Shown here: in pieces, positions 57,925 through 64,000 of the stretch
Position numbering within the stretch: the first letter of the stretch is position 1
Layout of the letters: each line of letters starts with the position of its first letter
Assembly: GCA_949752745.1 (NCBI GenBank)
Contig: OX457028.1
Location: forward strand, 21,622,352-21,686,351
Source of the DNA: Protula sp. h YS-2021
Taxonomy: Eukaryota; Annelida; Polychaeta; Sabellida; Serpulidae
Reading direction: 5' to 3'
Length of the DNA: 64,000 nucleotides
The notes under the pieces: model-generated
Databases searched by the model: none
The model's input: the letters and a program-made list of their open reading frames with translations, nothing else
What the model was told of the DNA's origin: nothing
Translations under genes and position numbers: made by a program

Positions 57925-58186
57925 CTTTGTGACGTCATACTGTCTGGACCGGAAGTGACGTCATACTGTCTGGACCGGAAGTGTTGTCTGGACCGGAAGT
58001 GCTGTCTGGAGCGGAAGTGCTGTCTGGACCGGAAGTGCTGTCTGGACCGGAAGTGCTGTCTGGACCGGAAGTGACGTCATACTGTCTGGACCGGAAGTGA
58101 CGTCATAACGTCTGGACCGGAAGTGCTGTCTGGACCGGAAGTGACGTCATCATGTCTGGACCGGAAGTGACGTCATGATAAGCGTT
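57925..58186 (+). promoter_or_regulatory. Array of ETS-CRE-like sites (left arm)
   Basis: Eleven copies of CTGGACCGGAAGTG (one GAGCGG variant); five are fused to a CRE to give ACCGGAAGTGACGTCA, and one more CRE lies at 57929. ACCGGAAGT is the ETS/GABP consensus and TGACGTCA the CREB/ATF site; the fused form matches a known composite. Whether these bind factors here is not shown. Confidence 0.5.
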
Positions 58187-58204
58187 AGGATAGGCGCGGC
58201 CCTC

Positions 58205-58315
58205 CATGAGGTCATAATGAGATCATAATGAGGTCATAATGAGGTCATAATGAGGTCATAATGAGGTCATAATGAGGTCATAATGAGGTCATAATGAGGT
58301 CATAATGACGTCATG
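58205..58315 (+). repeat. 11-bp array: AGGTCA direct repeats spaced by 5
   Basis: Nine units of ATAATGAGGTC type (one AGATCA), ending in TGACGTCA. Spacing AGGTCA-TAATG-AGGTCA equals the DR5 arrangement recognised by RAR/RXR-type nuclear receptors. The mirror copy is at 62914-63021. Confidence 0.85.
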
Positions 58316-58422
58316 CTGTGTGGCGGCTTCCTAGGGTTTGAGTGGATGATCGTTGAATTGAATGAAGTCAAGCTTTCATTTCCGAAGTCAATCGGCAACA
58401 GACCCTAAAAAGTGATGACCCC

Positions 58423-58497
58423 CCCCCCCATGAACATGCTATGTACCGACCCCCCCCCCCGGGACATACTATGTACCGACCCCCCCCCCCCCCCCCT
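58423..58497. repeat. Poly-C tracts with GTACCGA spacers
   Basis: Three C runs are separated by ATGTACCGA-type spacers; mirrored as G runs at 62729-62810. G-quadruplex/i-motif-prone. Confidence 0.85.
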
Positions 58498-58619
58498 AGG
58501 CGGCAGTCGGGACAAACCCTATGGTAAAAAGTGTGAAAATTTCACTGTTTGATTCAGTTTTATGTAAAGTTTTGTTATAAAATTGTCATGAGCTAGTTGC
58601 GCAGCTGGCTGTCTACATT

Positions 58620-59275
58620 TTTACCACCATTTTAACTTTGTAAAAATTGTGATAACTTTCGTTATAGTTGACCGATTTGTATGAAAATTTCATTGTTTGA
58701 TTCAGTTTTATATCTAGTTTTGTTATAAAGTGATCATGAGCTAGTTGCGTAGCTGGCTGTATGCATAATTTGACATGCCGCCATTTTAACTTTGTAAAAA
58801 AATTGTGATAACTTTCGTTATAGTTGACCGATTTGCATAAAAATTTCACTGTTTGATTCAGTTTTATGTAAAGTTTTGTAATAAAGTGGTCAGGGGCTAT
58901 TTGTGCATGTGGCTGTATGCATATTTGTCGCATGCCCATTTTAACTTTGTAAAAATTGTGATCACTTTCGTTATAGTTGACCGATTTGTATGAAAATTTC
59001 ATTGTTTGATTCAGTTTTATATCTAGTTTTGTTATAAAGTGATCATGAGCTAGTTGCGTAGCTGGCTGTATGCATAATTTGACATGCCGCCATTTTAACT
59101 TTGTAAAAAAATTGTGATAACTTTCGTTATAGTTGACCGATTTGCATAAAAATTTCACTGTTTGATTCAGTTTTATGTAAAGTTTTGTAATAAAGTGGTC
59201 AGGGGCTATTTGTGCATGTGGCTGTATGCATATTTGTCGCATGCCCATTTTAACTTTGTAAAAATTGACATAACT
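58620..59275. repeat. 153/156-bp alternating satellite (left arm)
   Basis: 'GATAACTTTCGTTATAGTTG' recurs with alternating 156- and 153-bp spacing, so the higher-order unit is 309 bp, present twice with nearly no change. Both spacings are multiples of three and one minus-strand frame stays open for 232 codons. The mirror array is at 61905-62605. Confidence 0.9.
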
Positions 59276-59635
59276 TTCTCTATAGTTGATCGATTTGCAT
59301 GAAAATTGCACTGTTTGGTTCAGTTTTATATCTAGTTTTTGTTATAATGTAGTCATGGGCTATTTGCGCAGCTGGCTGTAGGCATAATTTGACATTTGCC
59401 ATTTTAACTTTTTAAAAAGTGGGAAAAGTGTGATAACTTTCGTTATGGTTGACCGATTTGCATGAAAATTTCACCGTTGGATTCAGTTTGATGTCTTAGT
59501 TTTACAGTAGTTTATGCATAGGTAGGTTGTTGGAATGGCGCGCGCCCACCATTTAAACATGTGTTTGAATAAGTTTTACGTCAAACTATTGTTCAACAAG
59601 TTGTTTAGCAATTGTACAACAATTGTTCAACAAGC

Positions 59636-59908
59636 TGTTGTTGAACATGTTCAACATGTTGTTGAACATGTTCAACATGTTCAACATATTCAACATGTTC
59701 AACAACATGTTCAACAAGTTGAACATGTTCAACATGTTCAACATGTTCAACAACATGTTCAACATGTTCAACATGTTCAACATGTTCAACAACATGTTCA
59801 ACAAGTTGAACATGTTCAACATGTTCAACATGTTGTTGCACAAGTTGAACATGTTCAACATGTTCAACATGTTCAACATGTTCAACTTGTTCAACAACAT
59901 GCTGTTTA
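59636..59908. repeat. 9-bp GAACATGTT/AACATGTTC array (left arm)
   Basis: Units of CAACATGTT with inversions such as GTTGAACATGTTCAAC. The word GAACATGTTC fits the p53 half-site pattern RRRCWWGYYY. Similar arrays lie at 60936-61030 and 61348-61600. Confidence 0.9.
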
Positions 59909-59977
59909 ACAAATTGTTCAACAAGTTGTAGTTCAAGCAAAGAAAAAACAAGACATATGTTGAATAGGTTTATTAAT

Positions 59978-60065
59978 ACATTTAAATACACTTAAATGCA
60001 CTTAAATACATTTAACTACACTTAAATACACTTAAATACACTTAAATACACTTAAATACATACAG
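59978..60065 (-). repeat. 10-bp ACACTTAAAT tandem downstream of core gene
   Basis: About eight units of CACTTAAATA between the left arm and the gene's polyadenylation signal. Confidence 0.85.
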
Positions 60066-60109
60066 CTTAAATCTATAACAATATTATAACATTTATTGAT
60101 TTACAAAGT

Positions 60110-60117
60110 CTTTATTA
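60110..60117 (-). terminator. Polyadenylation signal of core gene
   Basis: AATAAA on the minus strand (TTTATT on the plus strand), about 20-30 bp after the stop codon. Another AATAAA follows near 60093. Confidence 0.6.
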
Positions 60118-60137
60118 TAATGTTTAGTCAAATAAGT

Positions 60138-60875
60138 CTATTTTTCTTCATCTGCTTCACTCTGTTCACTGGCATTCATATCACTTTCTTCGTCACTGCT
60201 TTCATCTTCCTCCTCCTCATCTAGAAGCTCTTCAAAGAATGCATCGTTTCTTCTTATAGCCGCCTTTAGTGCCTTTGAATACTCGTAATGTTTTTCATCA
60301 ACAAAGTAATTGAAGTCTTCTAAAATGGTTTCATAATGTTCGTTTTGTTGTAGACGTTGGGCATATTTGAATAGTCTCATAAACAGTTGTTTAAGTCGAC
60401 GCTTATAAATGGGTCGAAAGTCATCACTTGCTATTTCACGCGCATCTTCAAGCCCTTGTTCTTCATATTCTGAAACCTTTTCTTGAAATTTGGTATCATA
60501 TTCATCGTAGACTTCTTGAACCATATCATACCAAACAGAGTCTGCTTCTGACTCACTTTCAGAGTCTGTTTCTGACTCACTTTCAGGGCTGTCGTCATCA
60601 TCACCCTCAACACAATGTTCCATATGTTTAAACAAAGCTTCTTGACTGTTGTACAACGCACCACATTCTGTACAAGCATGTGCATTCTTTTCAGTCATGT
60701 TGACGCTTTGACTTTCCATAGAAGACTCATCTAAAGTTTCAGTGATAGGTGGTTTTACAGGGTTTTCCATATCTATCTCCAATTCTTCTTCTTCTGAAGT
60801 GTGAGCATTCTTTAAGTGCCTTTTAAGACTTTGTGGCCAATTGTAAGATTTCAAACAAATGTTGCATTTATACAT
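60138..60875 (-). CDS. Acidic two-zinc-finger protein of the palindromic element
   Basis: The 245-codon frame has no interruption. Residues 4-25 form a classic C2H2 finger (CNIC, x12, H-x4-H). Residues 68-88 form a C2HC-type finger (CTEC, x12, H-x3-C). Residues 91-112 are Ser/Asp/Glu-rich. Residues 113-216 are a predicted-helical domain of mixed charge (VWYDMVQEVYDEYDTKF, IYKRRLKQLFMRLFKYAQRL, YSKALKAAIRRNDAFFEELL). 217-245 is a strongly acidic tail. A finger starts three residues after the ATG, and a TATA box lies about 55 bp upstream, so the start is well supported. The fingers suggest DNA binding and the acidic parts suggest chromatin or activator contact; the function is unknown. A decayed relative lies at 63540-64000. 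It is the only long uninterrupted gene in the window. Confidence 0.8.
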   Translation of the reverse strand: MYKCNICLKSYNWPQSLKRHLKNAHTSEEEELEIDMENPVKPPITETLDESSMESQSVNMTEKNAHACTECGALYNSQEALFKHMEHCVEGDDDDSPESESETDSESESEADSVWYDMVQEVYDEYDTKFQEKVSEYEEQGLEDAREIASDDFRPIYKRRLKQLFMRLFKYAQRLQQNEHYETILEDFNYFVDEKHYEYSKALKAAIRRNDAFFEELLDEEEEDESSDEESDMNASEQSEADEEK

Positions 60876-60926
60876 CCTTTCGGTTCAACATGCACTTTTC
60901 AAATGAAGAAAAAGCCTTTAAACATG

Positions 60927-60935
60927 GCCTTATAT
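60927..60935 (-). promoter_or_regulatory. TATA box (TATATAAGG) of core gene
   Basis: TATATAAGG on the minus strand lies about 52 bp before the ATG at 60875. Transcription would start near 60900, leaving a leader of about 25-30 bases. Confidence 0.6.
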
Positions 60936-61038
60936 ACAACTTGTTGAACAACATGTTGAACATGTTCAACTTGTTGAACAACATGTTGAAGAACATGTTC
61001 AACAAGTTCAACATGTTGTTGAACATGTTGTCTACGCC

Positions 61039-61052
61039 TAGGGTTAGGGTTA
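61039..61052 (+). repeat. Short telomere-like TTAGGG run
   Basis: TAGGGTTAGGGTTA, two repeats of the metazoan telomere unit, sits between the core 9-bp array and the CRE-like cluster. It may be chance. Confidence 0.6.
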
Positions 61053-61068
61053 TGCCGCTTAGAGGAGT

Positions 61069-61155
61069 CTAACGTCATGACGTCTTTATGACGTTATCAT
61101 GACATCATTATGACGTCATCACGTCATCATTATAACGTCATAATAACGTCATTCG
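61069..61155. promoter_or_regulatory. Cluster of CRE-like TGACGTCA / AACGTCAT words
   Basis: At least eight ACGTCA or TGACGT words occur in 87 bp upstream of the core gene's TATA box, a possible proximal enhancer. Confidence 0.45.
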
Positions 61156-61904
61156 AACAGGCGCGCGCTTTACCAAAAAAAAAAAAACTGACTCAGCAGA
61201 ATTTGTTTCTGTTTGATAGGTATGAAATACATGTCTCACTCTTCCTTTTATGTTACTTCGATGTAATCAAAATATGGTGTGTAACTTGCTCAAAAATGCC
61301 AAACTTGTTAAAATTGCTAAAATTGCTGACTCAGCAAATCGACCAACTTGTTCAACAACATGTTGAACATGTTGAACATGTTGTTGAACATGTTGAACAT
61401 GTTCAACATGTTCAACATGTTCAACAACATGTTGAACATGTTCAACTTGTTTAACATGTTGTAGAACATGTTGAACATGTTGAACATGTTCAACTTGTTG
61501 AACATGTTGTTGAACATGTTGTTGAACATGTTGAATATGTTGAACATGTTGAACATGTTCAACAACATGTTGAACATGTTCAACAACAGCTTGTTGAACA
61601 ATTGTTGTACAATTGCTAAACAACTTGTTGAACAATAGTTTGACGTAAAACTTATTCAAACACATGTTTAAATGGTGGGCGCGCGCCATTCCAACAACCT
61701 ACCTATGCATAAACTACTGTAAAACTAAGACATCAAACTGAATCCAACGGTGAAATTTTCATGCAAATCGGTCAACCATAACGAAAGTTATCACACTTTT
61801 CCCACTTTTTAAAAAGTTAAAATGGCAAATGTCAAATTATGCCTACAGCCAGCTGCGCAAATAGCCCATGACTACATTATAACAAAAACTAGATATAAAA
61901 CTGA

Positions 61905-62605
61905 ACCAAACAGTGCAATTTTCATGCAAATCGACCAACTATAGCGAAAGTTATCTCATTTTTTACAAAGTTAAAATGGGCATGCGACAAATATGCATAC
62001 AGCCACATGCACAAATAGCCCCTGACCACTTTATTACAAAACTTTACATAAAACTGAATCAAACAGTGAAATTTTTATGCAAATCGGTCAACTATAACGA
62101 AAGTTATCACAATTTTTTTACAAAGTTAAAATGGCGGCATGTCAAATTATGCATACAGCCAGCTACGCAACTAGCTCATGATCACTTTATAACAAAACTA
62201 GATATAAAACTGAATCAAACAATGAAATTTTCATACAAATCGGTCAACTATAACGAAAGTGATCACAATTTTTACAAAGTTAAAATGGGCATGCGACAAA
62301 TATGCATACAGCCACATGCACAAATAGCCCCTGACCACTTTATTACAAAACTTTACATAAAACTGAATCAAACAGTGAAATTTTTATGCAAATCGGTCAA
62401 CTATAACGAAAGTTATCACAATTTTTTTACAAAGTTAAAATGGCGGCATGTCAAATTATGCATACAGCCAGCTACGCAACTAGCTCATGATCACTTTATA
62501 ACAAAACTAGATATAAAACTGAATCAAACAATGAAATTTTCATACAAATCGGTCAACTATAACGAAAGTTATCACAATTTTTACAAAGTTAAAATGGTGG
62601 TAAAA
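61905..62605. repeat. 153/156-bp alternating satellite (right arm)
   Basis: Mirror of 58620-59275 with the same 309-bp higher-order unit. Confidence 0.9.
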
Positions 62606-63051
62606 ATGTAGACAGCCAGCTGCGCAACTAGCTCATAACAATTTTATAACAAAACTTTACATAAAACTGAATCAAACAGTGAAATTTTCACACTTTTTAC
62701 CATAGGGTTTGTCCCGACTGCCGCCTAGGGGGGGGGGGGGGGGGGGTCGGTACATAGTATGTCCCGGGGGGGGGGGTCGGTACATAGCATGTTCATGGGG
62801 GGGGGGGGTCATCACTTTTTAGGGTCTGTTGCCGATTGACTTCGGAAATGAAAGCTTGACTTCATTCAATTCAACGATCATCCACTCAAACCCTAGGAAG
62901 CCGCCACACAGCATGACGTCATTATGACCTCATTATGACCTCATTATGACCTCATTATGACCTCATTATGACCTCATTATGACCTCATTATGACCTCATT
63001 ATGATCTCATTATGACCTCATGGAGGGCCGCGCCTATCCTAACGCTTATCA

Positions 63052-63298
63052 TGACGTCACTTCCGGTCCAGACATGATGACGTCACTTCCGGTCCAGACA
63101 GCACTTCCGGTCCAGACGTTATGACGTCACTTCCGGTCCAGACAGTATGACGTCACTTCCGGTCCAGACAGCACTTCCGGTCCAGACAGCACTTCCGGTC
63201 CAGACAGCACTTCCGCTCCAGACAGCACTTCCGGTCCAGACAACACTTCCGGTCCAGACAGTATGACGTCACTTCCGGTCCAGACAGTATGACGTCAC
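63052..63298 (-). promoter_or_regulatory. Array of ETS-CRE-like sites (right arm)
   Basis: Mirror of the left array: CACTTCCGGTCCAG units, with TGACGTCA beside several. It is about 2.1 kb upstream of the core gene's start. Confidence 0.5.
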
Positions 63299-63455
63299 AA
63301 AGTGTGGTAGAACCAACGTTGGTTCTGCTGCAATGCAAAACATTGGTTCTGCAGCAGAACCAAACGTTGGTTCTACCGCAAGTGCGGTAGAACCAACGTT
63401 TTCACCCTACTAACGTTGAATATCTGCATAACGTTGAAACTGTGGTAACACATCG

Positions 63456-64000
63456 AAAAGCAAGACATATTGAATGGTTTTATTGATACATTTAAATATA
63501 CAGCGCTTAAATCAATAACAATATTACAACATTTGTTGATTTCGGTCTTTATTATAAAGTTTAGTCAAATAAGTCTATTGTTCTTCATCTGTTTCACTCT
63601 TTTCCACCTCACTCTCTTCATCCACAGCACTTTCTTAATTGCTACTTTCATCGTTCTCCACCTCATGTAGAAGCTCTTCCAAGAATGCATCGTTTCTTCT
63701 TATAGCCACCTTTAGTGACTTTGAATACTCGTAATGTTTTTATCAACAAAGTAATTAAAGTCATCTAAAATGGTTTGATAATGTTCGCTTTGTTCTAAAC
63801 TATATTTGAATAGTCTCATAAACCTTTGTTTTAGTCGACGCTTTTAAATGGGTCGAAAATCACCACTTGCTCTTTCACGCACATCTTCAAGCCCTTGTTC
63901 TTCATATTCTGAAACCTTTTCTTGAAATTTATCATCATGGTCATCGTTCTGACTCACTTTCAGAACTGCTGTCATCATCAAGCTCGCCACAATGTTCCAT
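63456..64000 (-). pseudogene. Second, decayed copy of the zinc-finger gene (runs off window)
   Basis: It aligns with 59946-60630, including the 3' flank (AAGACATATTGAATGG, TACAGCGCTTAAATC). The C-terminal tail is in frame up to the stop at 63575-63577, but an in-frame TAA occurs at 63635-63637, a one-base deletion after 63740 shifts the frame, and the Ser/Asp/Glu region has a large deletion. It has the same orientation as the intact gene and lies directly outside the right arm, where the arm-core boundary would fall in a repeating array of elements. Confidence 0.75.

Larger units (their letters stand above)
57746..59925. repeat. Left arm of giant inverted repeat
   Basis: Block order from the outside in: 38-bp palindromes, ETS/CRE-like array, 11-bp AGGTCA array, a unique strip (58320-58400), poly-C tracts, 153/156-bp satellite, a unique strip with GGCGCGCGCCC-like sequence near 59538, and the 9-bp GAACATGTT array. 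Confidence 0.85.
57746..63417. mobile_element. Giant palindromic element carrying a C2H2 zinc-finger gene
   Basis: The left arm (57746 to about 59925) and right arm (about 61341-63417) are inverted copies that pair almost base for base over about 2.1 kb. Both outer ends start at AACGTTAGTAGGGTGAAAAC. The arms are built of ordered satellite blocks and the 1.4-kb core holds one intact gene. The arms differ at a few bases (for example around 59275 versus 61935) and by two extra outer palindromes on the left. No target duplication is evident. Long inverted repeats made of tandem repeats around a unique core are the hallmark of foldback elements (Drosophila FB, sea-urchin TU). The encoded protein is not a transposase that I know. 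Confidence 0.7.
61341..63417. repeat. Right arm of giant inverted repeat
   Basis: Mirror image of the left arm in the reverse block order. The outer palindrome is present once instead of three times. It lies upstream of the core gene, which reads on the minus strand. Confidence 0.85.

Noticed and set aside
59535..59951. Frames of HVQ / FNM repeats in the 9-bp arrays
   Set aside because: Several overlapping frames are open on both strands at once, as expected for a 9-bp repeat; low complexity only.
61039..61052. Interstitial telomere
   Set aside because: Only about two TTAGGG units, too few to infer a telomeric origin.
57746..63417. Whole palindrome as a pure assembly artefact
   Set aside because: The arms differ at scattered bases and in outer palindrome number and enclose unique sequence, which a mirrored read would not give. 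It cannot be fully excluded without long reads.

Overview
The window looks like nuclear DNA of a marine invertebrate, most plausibly a mollusc. That is an inference from its repeat content: hairpin-ended repeats with (ACGG)n tracts, repeats carrying TCAAGGTCA and 'CTCGAAAACGG' motifs, DIRS-like retroelements, and THAP/YqaJ transposons. It is AT-rich. Genes are intron-split or broken, there are no operons, rRNA or CRISPR arrays, and most of the 64 kb is layered satellite and transposon sequence. Very little looks like host coding sequence: an intact tRNA-Thr(CGU) at 55.2 kb, a fibronectin-III-like exon at 52.0 kb, a possible small exon at 14.7 kb, a FLYWCH-like exon at 41.3 kb and a broken zinc alcohol dehydrogenase at 29.5-30.0 kb.

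Layout. 0-3.4 kb: a composite element of ~140-bp repeats and a 51-bp satellite. 3.4-9 kb: minisatellites (purine-rich, 35-bp, 26-bp) separated by unrecognised sequence. 9.1-14.4 kb: further composite elements with a common head and ~140-bp repeats but different inner satellites, ending in a homogeneous 38-bp array. 15-21.3 kb: hairpin-ended repeats, two Tc1/mariner relics, a full-length composite element (17.87-19.41 kb) nested in an older repeat, and a 40-bp array. 21.8-25.9 kb: two decayed tandem DIRS-like pol copies that interrupt a THAP/DDE transposon (25.9-28.3 kb, minus strand). 30.7-32.2 and 36.4-37.2 kb: Helitron-like hairpin-CTAG ends. 33.7-35.6 kb: a 1.9-kb terminal-inverted-repeat element. 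38.9-41.0 kb: a broken LINE. 41.7-47.3 kb: an ISL2EU/Harbinger-type element with convergent YqaJ/SWIM/PHD and THAP-DDE genes; the YqaJ gene is duplicated in tandem. 47.9-50.3 kb: a second DIRS-like retroelement. 52.5-53.9 kb: more hairpin-ended and inverted-repeat elements.

The most remarkable object is a giant palindromic element at 57,746-63,417. Two arms of about 2.1 kb, almost perfectly inverted, enclose a 1.4-kb core. The core holds the only long, clearly intact protein gene in the window: an acidic 245-residue two-zinc-finger protein on the minus strand, with its own TATA box and poly(A) signal. The arms consist of ordered satellite blocks: outer perfect palindromes around a CT/AG dinucleotide, an array of ETS-CRE-like sites (ACCGGAAGTGACGTCA), an 11-bp array of AGGTCA direct repeats spaced by 5 bp, poly-C tracts, a 153/156-bp alternating satellite, and a 9-bp GAACATGTTC array. 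A decayed second copy of the zinc-finger gene lies just outside the right arm in the same orientation. The architecture resembles foldback-type transposons, but I do not recognise the encoded protein or the family.
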